Positions 9,640-17,872 of a stretch of DNA of 64,000 nucleotides are shown piece by piece. Below the pieces are notes generated by a model. That model was not told where the DNA came from. It saw nothing but the letters and a program-made list of their open reading frames with translations, and made no database searches. The stretch is from Thermoplasmata archaeon (lineage in GTDB: Archaea > Thermoplasmatota > Thermoplasmata > Lutacidiplasmatales > UBA184). Position numbers and translations under genes: made by a program. The DNA is taken from assembly GCA_027365105.1 (NCBI GenBank), contig DAHXNZ010000003.1:35467-99466 (forward strand), read 5' to 3'. Within the stretch, counting starts at the first letter, position 1. Each line of letters starts with the position of its first letter.

Positions 9640-10176
9640 CTAGGCCTCGGGAGACGCCGGCACGAACCAGACGTCGGTGATCGAGTAGCGGGGGGTCGGG
9701 CTGAACCGGGCCTCGACCGGCATGCCGACGTAGAGATCCGACTCGGTGCAGTCCTTGAGCCGAGCGAGGAGAACGCTGCCGACACCCTCGAACTCGACCA
9801 GGCAGAGGTTGTACGGAGTCTCCTGGAGGAACGCTTCGCTGCCGAAGTGGCAGGTCGTCCACGAGTGGAGCCGACCCTTGAGCGGCAGGTCGACCCACTG
9901 GGTCGGAGCCCCGCACTCCATGCAGTGGCCCCGGGGCGTGGCGTAGACGTAGCCGCACTTCTTGGCGGTGCACTTCGAGCCGCGGAGCCGCCCGTCGGCG
10001 AGGCCCAGGAAGAACTCGGAGTCCTCGGCGTAGCTGTGGATGTAGTTGATCGAGTACGGGCTCCGGACGACCAGGCTCTCGACGCCGTCCGGATCGCGGA
10101 AGATCGCGGCCCCGCTGCGCTCGAGCTCCGCCTGGACCTCCCGGAACTTCTCGAAGACGGGGGGACGGGCGGTCAC
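9640..10176 (-). CDS. DUF35 OB-fold/zinc-ribbon partner protein
   Basis: 178-residue protein of the DUF35 family: an N-terminal rubredoxin-like zinc ribbon (Cys at CTAKKCG and CMECGAP, about residues 68-91) followed by an OB fold (about 98-170). DUF35 proteins bind CoA esters and act as partners of thiolase-fold enzymes, either in the archaeal thiolase/HMG-CoA synthase complex or with Ltp2-type aldolases. Its start ATG overlaps the stop of the thiolase-like gene (ATGA), so the two are made together, as in known pairs. No HMG-CoA synthase lies beside them. The long N-terminal segment before the ribbon (about 65 residues) is longer than in the minimal family form. Confidence 0.88.
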   Translation of the reverse strand: MTARPPVFEKFREVQAELERSGAAIFRDPDGVESLVVRSPYSINYIHSYAEDSEFFLGLADGRLRGSKCTAKKCGYVYATPRGHCMECGAPTQWVDLPLKGRLHSWTTCHFGSEAFLQETPYNLCLVEFEGVGSVLLARLKDCTESDLYVGMPVEARFSPTPRYSITDVWFVPASPEA

Positions 10177-11606
10177 GGCCGGAACCCCCGTTCAAGGATC
10201 GAAACCGTCACCGCGGAGCCGGTGCCGGCGTGGCTATGGATCGCGCCCCGCTGGGCGTTGGGGATCTGGAGCGCCCCGTCCCCGAAGTGCTTGCGAATCG
10301 TGCCCTGGAGCTGCCAGAACGCGAAGACGGCCTGCATGAGGCCGGTGGCACCGACCGGATGACCGCACGCGATCAGGCCGCCGGACGGATTGACCGGGGT
10401 CGCGCCCGCGTTCGGGACCGGGAAGCCATAGTCGACCTTCTTCAGGAAGGGATCGCCGTGCTCGACGAAGTCGTACCCCTCCCCGTACTTGCACAGCCCG
10501 AGGTCCTCGTAGGTCTGGATCTCGCTGGAGGCGTAGGCGTCGTGCAGCTCGATGAAGTCGAGCTGCCGGTTGGGGTTGGTGATCCCCGCCATGCGGTACG
10601 CCTCGAGGCCGGCGGCTCGGCCCGCACGGAAGGAATGGACCCCGGGGTATTCGAGGTCGGCGTAGTCGGAGGGCTTTTCCCAGGGCATTCGCGGGACCTC
10701 GCCGAACGGCCGGTCGGCGAGCCGCATCGTGTCGGTTCCGGTGCCCACGCCGGTGACCCGGATCGGCTTGTCCGTGAACTCTCGGGCCCGCGCCTCGTCG
10801 CAGAGGATCACGACCGCCGCGCCGTCGCTCATCGTGCAGATCTGCTCGCGGGTGAGCGGGTAGCTGATCATCTCCGAGCGGAGCACGTCCTCGACGGTGA
10901 GCCGCTTCGGGTACTGCGCGTAGGGGTTGTGGAGCGCGTTGAGGTGGTTCTTGACCGAGACCTTGCTCATGATCCGCTGCCCCTCGGCGATCGCCCGCCG
11001 CTGGGCCTCGCGTTCGTCGGGAATGTCGGCGAACTTGGTGCGGCGAAGGTACTCGTAGATGTGGCGGACGACCATGAGGGCGTAGTAGCCGGTGTAGAAC
11101 CCCCCCAGCGGGAAGTCGTAGTTCGTATCGGAGGCGAGGGCGATGAACTCGTTGCCCTTCCAGGTCGCGACCCGGCTCATCGTCTCAAAGCCCGCGGCGA
11201 GGCAGACGTCCATCCGGCCGCTCGCTACGGCCTCGTAGCCGGCCTGGAAGCACTCGCCGCCCGTGGCGCCGCCCCACTCGATCCGGACCGAGCCCTTGGG
11301 GTTCATGCCCAGGTAGTCCTGGACCATGCTCGCCGCCTTCAGCTGGCGGGTGAAGTGATCGGAAAAATACGAGATCCGGGTCCCGTCGATCCGGTCCTTG
11401 GTCAGGTTCGGGATCCCCTTGACCGCGTAGTCGTAGGCCCGCCGGACCATGAGGCGGAAGTCCATCGCCGGATGGGCCTTGGCGAACTTCGTGAGGCCAC
11501 CGGTGACCATGTACACCTTCCGCCCCCGACTGCCCGACGACGCGGGGCGGGAGGTCTTTCGGCGGGGCGGGCGACGCGGCGTACGGGTCCGGGAGCGTGC
11601 CGGCAT
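10173..11606 (-). CDS. Thiolase-fold protein (SCP2-type) without the nucleophilic Cys
   Basis: 477-residue thiolase-superfamily protein. Family landmarks are present: TGGLTKFAKAHP near the N-terminus, EAVASGRMDVCLAAGFE (about 125-141), ELHDAYASSEIQTYEDLG, NPSGGLIACGHPVGATG and a C-terminal HSHAGTGSAV. At the place of the usual CASG nucleophile the protein reads IEWGGATGG, so alignment to the following AVASG puts Gly113 where Cys is expected; the nearest Cys is 119. The C-terminal CGxG-type Cys is also absent. It may therefore be an aldolase or a non-catalytic partner, not a classical thiolase. About 30 basic residues precede the core; the ATG at 11606 has a CTATGAAT box 31-39 nt upstream, and a later ATG at 11510 is possible. 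Confidence 0.85.
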   Translation of the reverse strand: MPARSRTRTPRRPPRRKTSRPASSGSRGRKVYMVTGGLTKFAKAHPAMDFRLMVRRAYDYAVKGIPNLTKDRIDGTRISYFSDHFTRQLKAASMVQDYLGMNPKGSVRIEWGGATGGECFQAGYEAVASGRMDVCLAAGFETMSRVATWKGNEFIALASDTNYDFPLGGFYTGYYALMVVRHIYEYLRRTKFADIPDEREAQRRAIAEGQRIMSKVSVKNHLNALHNPYAQYPKRLTVEDVLRSEMISYPLTREQICTMSDGAAVVILCDEARAREFTDKPIRVTGVGTGTDTMRLADRPFGEVPRMPWEKPSDYADLEYPGVHSFRAGRAAGLEAYRMAGITNPNRQLDFIELHDAYASSEIQTYEDLGLCKYGEGYDFVEHGDPFLKKVDYGFPVPNAGATPVNPSGGLIACGHPVGATGLMQAVFAFWQLQGTIRKHFGDGALQIPNAQRGAIHSHAGTGSAVTVSILERGFRP

Positions 11607-11742
11607 GTTGGAACCTGCCGCCCAATGCGCGGGGGATTCATAGGGTTTGTCGGACCGGAAGTTCGGGCCCGCCCCGCCGAGCGGGCCGGGCTCCCCGACA
11701 GGGAGCCACCCGCAGTCTCGAGGGCCGCGACGCCCGCAACTC

Positions 11743-11748
11743 TATAAG
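11743..11748 (+). promoter_or_regulatory. TATA box for argF
   Basis: TATAAG ending 20 nt before the GTG start at 11769, predicting transcription start at or next to the start codon (leaderless). Confidence 0.6.
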
Positions 11749-11768
11749 CGACGGGTCCATCCGGGACC

Positions 11769-12782
11769 GTGGCCCCGCGCGCGGTGACGCCCCGGCATTT
11801 CCTCTCGATTCAAGACGTGGCGTCCGACCTCGGGCGGCTGGTCGACCACGCCGCCCGCCTCAAGTCGCTGCGTCGCCGGGCCCGACTCCGCCCGACCCTG
11901 AGCGGCCGAAACATCGCCTTGATTTTCGAAAAACCCTCGACCCGGACCCGGACGTCGTTCGAGGTCGGCATCCACGACCTCGGCGGCGATGCGATCTACT
12001 ACGCGCCGAAGGAGATGCAGCTGGGACGGGGCGAGACCATCGGGGACACGGCGAAGGTCCTCTCCCGGTACGTCGACGCGATCGTCTACCGCGCCTTCCG
12101 GCACGAGAGCCTTCTCGAACTCGCCCGAAGTTCGACGGTCCCGGTGATCAATGCCCTGGACGACCGGGAGCACCCGACCCAGATCATCGCCGACCTCCTG
12201 ACGCTCTCCGAGCGGTGGAAGGGGTCGTTCAAGGGCCGTCGGCTCGCCTGGATCGGGGACGGCAACAACGTTCTGCACTCGCTGATGCTCGGGGCCGCCT
12301 TGGTCGGCCTCGACCTGGTCTGCGCGACGCCGGAGAACTACCGGCCGCTGCCCGAGATCGTGGCGGCCGCGCGCGAGTACGGCCAGGCCCGCGGGGCGGA
12401 CCTGACCTTCACCGACGATCCGGCCGCGGCCGCCACCGATGCGGACGCCCTCTACACCGATGTCTGGGTGTCGATGGGCGACGAGGCGGAAACGGCGAAG
12501 CGCGAACGGGCGTTCCGGGGGTTCCAGATCAATTCGGAGCTCCTCGCCCGGGCGAAGCCGTCGGCCGTGGTCCTCCACGACCTCCCCGCCCACCGGGGCC
12601 AGGAGATCACCGACGAGGTCCTCGATGGGAGCCGGTCGGCCGCCTGGGACGAGGCCGAGAACCGGCTGCACGCGGAGAAAGCCATCCTCGAACTCCTGCT
12701 TGCGCCCGAGCGGATGCCCCGCCCATCCGCAACCCACCGCTGGGCGCCGAAGCTCACCCGCCGTCGGCCGGCTCGACGCTGA
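11769..12782 (+). CDS. argF: Ornithine carbamoyltransferase
   Basis: Transfers the carbamoyl group of carbamoyl phosphate to ornithine, giving citrulline in arginine synthesis. 337 residues. The carbamoyl-phosphate loop STRTRTSFE is at about residues 57-65, HPTQ at 135-138, and the ornithine-side SMGDE loop near 235. The C-terminal motif reads HDLPAHRG (270-277) where ornithine carbamoyltransferases normally have HCLPxHRG, so the Cys that contacts substrate is Asp271; the fold is clear but substrate preference could be altered. The GTG start is supported by the TATA box 21-26 nt upstream. The tail overlaps the convergent MBF1 gene by 29 nt. Confidence 0.9.
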   Translation: MAPRAVTPRHFLSIQDVASDLGRLVDHAARLKSLRRRARLRPTLSGRNIALIFEKPSTRTRTSFEVGIHDLGGDAIYYAPKEMQLGRGETIGDTAKVLSRYVDAIVYRAFRHESLLELARSSTVPVINALDDREHPTQIIADLLTLSERWKGSFKGRRLAWIGDGNNVLHSLMLGAALVGLDLVCATPENYRPLPEIVAAAREYGQARGADLTFTDDPAAAATDADALYTDVWVSMGDEAETAKRERAFRGFQINSELLARAKPSAVVLHDLPAHRGQEITDEVLDGSRSAAWDEAENRLHAEKAILELLLAPERMPRPSATHRWAPKLTRRRPARR

Positions 12783-13197
12783 CGTCCCGCAGCCGGACCT
12801 TGAGCAGCCGCTCGAGCTTCCCGAGGAGGGCGTCCGGGGGCCGGAAGCTGCCCGACTCGAGCTTCAGGACGACCGACTTCTTCTCGTTGAGCTTCCGGCC
12901 CAGATCGTCGGGAGTCCATCCCAGCGCCTCCCGGGCGGTCCGGATGCGGCGGCCCCAGTCGCCCGCGAGCTCGAGCTCCGGCATCTCGCTATAGACATCC
13001 CGCTCGGCCAGCCGACGGCCCGACAGGCTCGGGCGACCCCGGCCGAGCGGGGCCGGGCCGGGGCCCGGACGGCTGGGGCCCGGCGGATCGATCGGCTGGC
13101 CGAACTTCGCGCACTTCGGGCAGACCGACAGCACCGAGCGCTCGAGCCGGATCCAGATCCTCTGGTCGATCTCGGCGCCGCACATCTCGCAGATCAT
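12754..13197 (-). CDS. Multiprotein bridging factor 1 (aMBF1)
   Basis: 147-residue archaeal MBF1 homologue: an N-terminal zinc ribbon (CEMCG at residues 3-7, CPKC at about 26-29), a Pro/Gly-rich linker, and a C-terminal Cro/C1-type helix-turn-helix (about 78-138, GRRIRTAREALGWTPDDLG and later KLNEKKSVVLKLESG). In eukaryotes MBF1 bridges TBP and activators; archaeal MBF1 associates with ribosomes and its exact role is less certain. The ATG overlaps the stop of the thioesterase gene as ATGA. The 3' end runs 29 nt into the convergent argF gene. Confidence 0.93.
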   Translation of the reverse strand: MICEMCGAEIDQRIWIRLERSVLSVCPKCAKFGQPIDPPGPSRPGPGPAPLGRGRPSLSGRRLAERDVYSEMPELELAGDWGRRIRTAREALGWTPDDLGRKLNEKKSVVLKLESGSFRPPDALLGKLERLLKVRLRDVSVEPADGG

Positions 13198-13685
13198 CGC
13201 CCCGCCTCCCGGCGCCGCGCGGCCATGCGGGCCTGCCCCTCGGCGAAACGACGCCGTTCCTCCTCGGTCTCCAGGGCGAGCGGCGGGACGGCCGCGGGTC
13301 GGTTGTCGGCATCCAGGGCGACCATCGTGACGAAGGCCTCGAGCACCCGGCGGGGAGCTCCACCCTCCGACGGCTCGGCATCGACCCGGACCCAGATCTC
13401 CATCGAACTCCGTCCGACGCAGGTGATCCGGGCGTCGAAGCGGACCAGGTCCCCCACGTGGACCGGGGCGACGAAATCCGCCCGATCGAACGACGCGGTG
13501 ACACAGGTGGTCTTCGCGTGCCGTGAGGCGGTGATGTAGGCGACCTGGTCGACATCGGCCAGAATCTTGCCGCCGAAGGCGTTCCCATGGAAGTTGACGT
13601 CGGAGGGCACAATCAGCCGATCCATGGTGGCCCGGCTCAAGGCGACGGTCCGGGGCGGGAGGCTGGAAGCGACGGTTGCGGTCAT
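13194..13685 (-). CDS. Hotdog-fold acyl-CoA thioesterase
   Basis: 163-residue YciA/BFIT-type acyl-CoA hydrolase that releases free fatty acid and CoA. The hotdog motif NFHGNAFGGKILADVDQVA (about residues 31-49) carries the family's Asn/His/Gly and Asp residues, followed by VHVGDLVRFDARI. Substrate chain length cannot be told. The start at 13685 is the first ATG of the frame; a later Met (MDRLIVPSDV, start about 13625) is possible because the first 20 residues are not conserved. It overlaps MBF1 by 4 nt and is the first gene of that pair. A TATA-like GATAAACT lies near 13735. Confidence 0.85.
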   Translation of the reverse strand: MTATVASSLPPRTVALSRATMDRLIVPSDVNFHGNAFGGKILADVDQVAYITASRHAKTTCVTASFDRADFVAPVHVGDLVRFDARITCVGRSSMEIWVRVDAEPSEGGAPRRVLEAFVTMVALDADNRPAAVPPLALETEEERRRFAEGQARMAARRREAGR

Positions 13686-13871
13686 CGGTTCGTTCCCGGC
13701 GGGAGGCCCGTCGGAGCGCCCCCCATATGGAGAGAGTTTATCAACTCGCGGACGGGGCAGTCAGACGAGGACGAGCCGGGTCGCGAGCCCTCCTCGCGCC
13801 GACTCCGCGCTGGGCCGCGGCTCGCAAGAACCCCTACCCTCCCGAGACGCCGGCGCGGCCCGAATCGAGGC

Positions 13872-13950
13872 CCCGTCCGGACCGTCCCGCCCCCGGTCGG
13901 GGAACCGGGACCCGCCGCGGGAATCCCCGGTCCCGGGGGGTCCGGACGGG
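13872..13950. ncRNA. Candidate structured RNA or cruciform element
   Basis: Outer perfect 12-bp inverted repeat CCCGTCCGGACC (13872-13883) and GGTCCGGACGGG (13939-13950). Directly abutting inside are hairpin A, 13884-13911 (GTCCCG/CGGGAC with an inner CCCC-GGTC-GGGG), and hairpin B, 13925-13938 (CCCCG-GTCC-CGGGG), with a 13-nt linker that can form a small CCG/CGG stem. The helices fit end to end like a three- or four-way junction. It may be chance in GC-rich DNA; no transcription signal of its own is evident. Confidence 0.3.
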
Positions 13951-14392
13951 TCGGCGGCTCGACCGGGCGTCCCCTCCGGCCGAGCGGCCGTACCGGAAGG
14001 CCCGCGGGGATCGAGCTCGACTCAATCCGGCTCACCCGACGGGCCAGCGGCGGGAGCGGCGCGGTACGGTTCCGAGGAGCCCGGGCCGGTTTTCGGTCGA
14101 GGCCGGGCCCGGAGGTCTCCCTCGTGACGAGGGGCTCGGACGGGATCGCGGGTTTGTGGAGGCGCCCGCCCGCCACCTCGATCAGGAGGTATCGAAGGGA
14201 ACGCTCCGCAGCCCGATGGAGCGCGGGCACGAGGACGCCGGTGGGCGGTCGTGCAGCATCGTGGGGGCCGGGTCGAGACCGCGGATCGAGGCCCCACGAC
14301 GCCGCTGGACCCGCTCGGCCCCCACGGGCGGGCGACGACGAGGTCCGGGGCTCCGCGGCGGGAGCCTGCCCCTCGGCCCGACTGGACAACGC

Positions 14393-14399
14393 CTAAATA
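14393..14399 (+). promoter_or_regulatory. TATA box for EF-1 alpha operon
   Basis: CTAAATA 35-41 nt upstream of the ATG at 14434, predicting transcription start around 14422-14427 and a leader of roughly 10 nt. Confidence 0.6.
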
Positions 14400-14433
14400 G
14401 GGGGACCTTTTGGGCGCGCCCGGAGCCGGCAGC

Positions 14434-15711
14434 ATGGCACAGAAGCCCCACCTCAACATCGTCTTCATCGGCCACGTGGATCACGGCAAATCGACGACCG
14501 TCGGTCGCCTTCTTCTGGATACGGGGTACATCCGGCAGGAAGAGATCGACAAGTTCCGGGCCGAGGCTGAGGCGAAGGGCAAGGCGACGTTCGAGTTCGC
14601 CTGGGTCATGGATGACCTCAAGGAGGAACGCGAGCGCGGGGTCACGATCGACATTGCCCACCGGCGCTTTGACACGCAGAAGTACTACTTCACCATCATC
14701 GACGCGCCCGGGCACCGGGACTTCGTCAAGAACATGATCACGGGGACCAGCCAGGCCGATGCCGCCGTGCTGGTCTGCTCGGCCGCCGATGGGGTCCAGG
14801 AGCAGACCCGGGAACACATCTTCCTCTCCCGGACGCTCGGGGTCACGCAGCTCATCTGTGCGATCAACAAGATGGACCGCCAGGAGGTCAAGTACTCCGA
14901 GGCGAAGTTCAAGGAGGTCGTCGAGGAACTGACCAAGCTGCTCAAGAACGTCGGATTCAAGGTCGCCGAGCAGGTGGTCTTCGTCCCGATTTCCGCCTTC
15001 AAGGACGACGACATCAACAAGCCCAGCCCCAACATGCCCTGGTACAAGGGCCCGACCCTTCTCCAGGCGCTCGACAACCTCAAGGTCCCCGAAAAGCCCA
15101 CGACGAAGCCCCTCCGACTTCCCGTGCAGGATGTCTACACCATCACGGGGATCGGCACCGTCCCGGTGGGTCGCGTCGAGACCGGGGTCATGAAGATCGG
15201 CGACAAGATCATCTTCCTCCCCAGCGGGAAGTCGGGCGAAGTCAAGTCCATCGAGATGCACCACGAGCAGGTCACCGAGGCCGGCCCGGGCGACAATGTC
15301 GGGTTCAACGTGCGCGGGATCGACAAGAACGACATCCGGCGCGGCGATGTCGCCGGGCCGGTCTCCAACCCGCCGACCGTCGTGGAGAGCTTCACCGCGA
15401 ACATCCAGGTGCTCAACCACCCGAGCGTCATCACCGCCGGGTACACGCCGGTCTTCCACTGCCACACCGCCCAGGTGGCCTGCGAGTTCACCGAGCTCCT
15501 GAAGCGCCTGGACCCCAAGACCGGCCAGGTCGCGGAGGAGAACCCCCAGACCCTCAAGACCGGCGATGCCGCGGTCGTCCGGATCACCCCCCGTCGGCCG
15601 CTGGTGCTCGAGAAGTACAAAGAGTTCCCCCAGCTCGGACGGTTCGCCATCCGGGACATGGGTCAGACGGTCGCGGCCGGCGTCGTCGTCGACGTCAAGA
15701 AGCGCGAATAG
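14434..15711 (+). CDS. tuf: Translation elongation factor 1 alpha (aEF-1A)
   Basis: GTPase that delivers aminoacyl-tRNA to the ribosome; in archaea it also partners with pelota and the release factor, replacing Hbs1 and eRF3. 425 residues. G1 is GHVDHGKST (about 12-20), G2 region [16 protein letters not shown]3 DAPGHRDF, G4 NKMD, followed by the two beta-barrel domains to VVDVKKRE. The ATG at 14434 ([16 protein letters not shown]) is the family start; an in-frame ATG 24 nt upstream (14410) adds a non-conserved stretch. It heads a plus-strand run with S10 42 nt downstream, a classic archaeal pairing. Confidence 0.98.
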   Translation: MAQKPHLNIVFIGHVDHGKSTTVGRLLLDTGYIRQEEIDKFRAEAEAKGKATFEFAWVMDDLKEERERGVTIDIAHRRFDTQKYYFTIIDAPGHRDFVKNMITGTSQADAAVLVCSAADGVQEQTREHIFLSRTLGVTQLICAINKMDRQEVKYSEAKFKEVVEELTKLLKNVGFKVAEQVVFVPISAFKDDDINKPSPNMPWYKGPTLLQALDNLKVPEKPTTKPLRLPVQDVYTITGIGTVPVGRVETGVMKIGDKIIFLPSGKSGEVKSIEMHHEQVTEAGPGDNVGFNVRGIDKNDIRRGDVAGPVSNPPTVVESFTANIQVLNHPSVITAGYTPVFHCHTAQVACEFTELLKRLDPKTGQVAEENPQTLKTGDAAVVRITPRRPLVLEKYKEFPQLGRFAIRDMGQTVAAGVVVDVKKRE

Positions 15712-15753
15712 GCCGGAGACCGATCGGAGCTCGATCCAGGGGAGAGGCCATCG

Positions 15754-16065
15754 ATGGTTCAGAAGGCCCGCATCTCGCTCACCGGCACCGACTCCGGCAA
15801 GGTCGACTCGATCTGCAAGCAGATCCGGGAGATCACGCAGAAGACCGGTGTCTTCATCAGCGGGCCGATCCCCCTTCCGACCAAGCGGCTCAAGGTGGCG
15901 GTCCGCAAGGGGCCGGACGGCGGCGGCTCGAGCACGATCGACCACTGGGAGATGCGGATCCACAAGCGGCTCATCGACATCGGGGCCGACGAGCGGGCGC
16001 TCCGCCAGGTGATGCGGATCCAGGTCCCTGACGGCGTCAATATCGAGATTGTCCTGACGAGCTAG
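15754..16065 (+). CDS. rpsJ: Small ribosomal subunit protein uS10
   Basis: 103-residue uS10, a 30S head protein, full length for archaea. Recognised by [18 protein letters not shown] at the N-terminus, the [12 protein letters not shown] loop (about residues 37-48) and [14 protein letters not shown] (about 63-76). It follows EF-1 alpha by 42 nt and precedes the archaetidylserine decarboxylase gene by 6 nt, so lipid genes appear appended to a translation operon. Confidence 0.98.
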   Translation: MVQKARISLTGTDSGKVDSICKQIREITQKTGVFISGPIPLPTKRLKVAVRKGPDGGGSSTIDHWEMRIHKRLIDIGADERALRQVMRIQVPDGVNIEIVLTS

Positions 16066-16071
16066 CGACCC

Positions 16072-16704
16072 GTGTTCGCGCCGGGAGCGGGCCGGCCGAT
16101 CGCCTTCACCGCGGTGGTGGCCCTCCTTCTGGCCCTGGCGGGATGGGGAGCGACCTCGGCCGGCGTGCTCGGGGACGGTCTCATCGGGCTGTCGGTGGGG
16201 TTCGCGGTCGTCGCGATCGGCCTCGCGATCTTCTTTCGGGATCCCGAGCGCGCCCCCGGTGAGGGCCTGGTCTCGGCGGCCGACGGGCGGGTCCGGGCGG
16301 TCGACCGCGAGGGGGAGCTCTGGCGGATCTCGGTCTTCATGAACGTGACCGACGTCCATGTGAACCGGTTTCCCGTGGCGGCCCGCGTTGAAGCGGTCGG
16401 CGACGCCGGCGCGGGCTATCGGCCGGCCTACCGCGAGGAGTCCCGGCACAACGTCCGACGGTCGTACCGGCTGCTCGGTGAGCACGGGGCCATCGAGGTC
16501 ACCCAGATGACCGGGGCGGTCGCCCGCCGGCTCGTTTCCTTCGTCCGGCCCGGGGATCGGCGCGCGAAGGGCGACCGACTCGGGATGATCGCCCTCGGCT
16601 CGCGCGTCGACATCTGCCTGCCCGCCGAGGGGTACACGCCGACGGTCCGGGTCGGAGATCGGGTCATCGCCGGCGTCACGACCATCGCCCGGGACCGGGA
16701 ATGA
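16072..16704 (+). CDS. asd: Archaetidylserine decarboxylase (PSD family)
   Basis: Pyruvoyl-dependent decarboxylase that makes archaetidylethanolamine from archaetidylserine at the membrane. 210 residues, the short PSD-A form. Two hydrophobic helices near the N-terminus (about 8-28 and 34-55) precede FFRDPERAP, then FMNVTDVHVNRFP (about 89-101) and the self-cleavage site near LGSR (about 175-178), where the Ser becomes the pyruvoyl group. The start is GTG, 6 nt after the S10 stop. It overlaps the synthase gene by 4 nt (ATGA), which fits their consecutive steps in polar lipid synthesis. Confidence 0.9.
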   Translation: MFAPGAGRPIAFTAVVALLLALAGWGATSAGVLGDGLIGLSVGFAVVAIGLAIFFRDPERAPGEGLVSAADGRVRAVDREGELWRISVFMNVTDVHVNRFPVAARVEAVGDAGAGYRPAYREESRHNVRRSYRLLGEHGAIEVTQMTGAVARRLVSFVRPGDRRAKGDRLGMIALGSRVDICLPAEGYTPTVRVGDRVIAGVTTIARDRE

Positions 16705-17456
16705 TCGACCGCTGGCGGCTCGCGGCCAACCTGGCGACGACCGGAAATGCCGTCCTGGGGATCGCCGCCGTCCTCTACATTCTGGCCGGCAACCCGGTCT
16801 GGGCGCTCGTCCTGATCGCGGCCGGGGTCGGGCTCGACGGGCTCGACGGGCGGTTTTCCCGCCGTAGCCCGAAGCCGCCGAGCCGGTTCGGCCGGGTGGC
16901 CGACTCGGTGGCCGATGCGCTGACCTTCGGTGTCGCCCCATTCTTTCTGCTCGCGTACCACACGGCCCAGGCCTCGATCTGGGCGGCGCTCGGCCCGCTC
17001 CCCGAGATCGTGGGCGCCCTCTACCTTGCGGCGGCGGTCGCCCGCCTGGTCTATTTCACCGGCTGGACCTTCGAGCGGCCGCACTTCCTGGGGGCCCCGA
17101 CCCCCCAGGCGGCCCTCACGCTCTCCGTCCTTGTCCTCTGGGCCGGTACCCCGGCCTTCTGGGGAGTCCGGCCGGCGCTCCTCCTGGGCGGGGCGCTCGT
17201 CCTCGCCCTCCTCATGGTCGTCCCCGTGCCGTTCCCGAAGATCAAACGAGGCCACCTTCTCCGGCCGGTCTTCGTCGCGGCCGGGGCGGCGCTCGTCGCC
17301 GCGCTGGTGTCGGTCCAGTTTGTCCCGGCCCCCGGAAGCGGGCTGTACCTCATCGCGGAGGCGGCGAGCCTCGTGGCCGGCGCCGGGCTCATAGCCTACT
17401 ACGTCGTGGGACCGTGGACCGTGCCCCGCACCGCGCGGACGGCCTCCGCCCCATGA
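16701..17456 (+). CDS. pssA: Archaetidylserine synthase (CDP-alcohol phosphatidyltransferase)
   Basis: Integral membrane enzyme that joins CDP-archaeol and serine. 251 residues with about six to eight hydrophobic helices. The CDP-alcohol phosphotransferase signature DG...R...G...D...D is visible as DGLDGRFSRR followed by FGRVADSVADALTFG (about residues 46-77), with the catalytic second and third Asp in DSVAD. Overlaps the decarboxylase upstream and mptD downstream, each by ATGA. The pairing with the PSD-type decarboxylase indicates serine as substrate, though inositol or glycerol enzymes share the motif. Confidence 0.9.
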   Translation: MIDRWRLAANLATTGNAVLGIAAVLYILAGNPVWALVLIAAGVGLDGLDGRFSRRSPKPPSRFGRVADSVADALTFGVAPFFLLAYHTAQASIWAALGPLPEIVGALYLAAAVARLVYFTGWTFERPHFLGAPTPQAALTLSVLVLWAGTPAFWGVRPALLLGGALVLALLMVVPVPFPKIKRGHLLRPVFVAAGAALVAALVSVQFVPAPGSGLYLIAEAASLVAGAGLIAYYVVGPWTVPRTARTASAP

Positions 17457-17872
17457 CCTCCTCATCGAGACCTACGGCTCCTCCGACTCCCCTCGAGACG
17501 CTCTGCTTCGAGGCCGGCATCAAGCTCGGCGGGATCTTCCATCAGTACCTCGGGATTCCCGTCGCGCCCCGCACCGCCCCGGAACTCGCCCGGACGATCG
17601 AGGCGGCCGTCGGGCTCCAGCCGTTCGTCGAGCAGATCCGGGTCCGCATCGATGTCCGGCGCGGAGGCCCGCTCGGCCGCGGCCGGTTCGCGTACCGGTA
17701 CCTGACGCCCGAGATGCTGAGGGTCGACCTCACGGTCTCGGACCGGGTGAACCGGGTCGAGGCCCGGCTCGAGTTCCGGCCCGATCTCCGCTACCCGTTG
17801 ATGAGCCTCGTCCGGCTCCGGGGCAGCCGCCGGACCGTCCCTAGGTCCGGGAGCCGATCTCGGTATACTTGA
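17453..17872 (+). CDS. mptD: Archaeal dihydroneopterin aldolase (MptD family)
   Basis: 139-residue protein matching MptD, which converts 7,8-dihydroneopterin to 6-hydroxymethyl-dihydropterin and glycolaldehyde on the route to methanopterin or folate. The family block FEAGIKLGGIFHQYLGIPV lies at about residues 17-35, with the Glu and His of the active site in it. The ATG overlaps the pssA stop (ATGA). The 3' end overlaps the convergent citrate synthase gene by 32 nt; the last 15 residues (Ser/Arg-rich) are probably not functional. A FolC homologue is also in the window, consistent with a reduced pterin cofactor. Confidence 0.85.
   Translation: MTSSSRPTAPPTPLETLCFEAGIKLGGIFHQYLGIPVAPRTAPELARTIEAAVGLQPFVEQIRVRIDVRRGGPLGRGRFAYRYLTPEMLRVDLTVSDRVNRVEARLEFRPDLRYPLMSLVRLRGSRRTVPRSGSRSRYT

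Larger units (their letters stand above)
13686..14433. other. Gene-free region before EF-1 alpha with nested inverted repeats
   Basis: About 750 bases without a convincing gene; the open frames here are proline/arginine/glycine-rich with no recognisable domain. Two things stand out: the EF-1 alpha promoter at the right end, and a compact self-complementary block at 13872-13950 described as a separate feature. A second weaker inverted repeat (CCGGGCC ... GGCCCGG) lies at about 14080-14112. I searched for the conserved cores of RNase P RNA and SRP RNA on both strands and did not find them. Confidence 0.5.

Noticed and set aside
10173..11606. Plain annotation as acetyl-CoA acetyltransferase
   Set aside because: The nucleophilic Cys is Gly and the second catalytic Cys is missing.
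13990..14005. CCGGAAGG, like the SRP RNA helix 8 tetraloop region
   Set aside because: The flanking AGCAG/asymmetric loop sequence of SRP RNA is absent.
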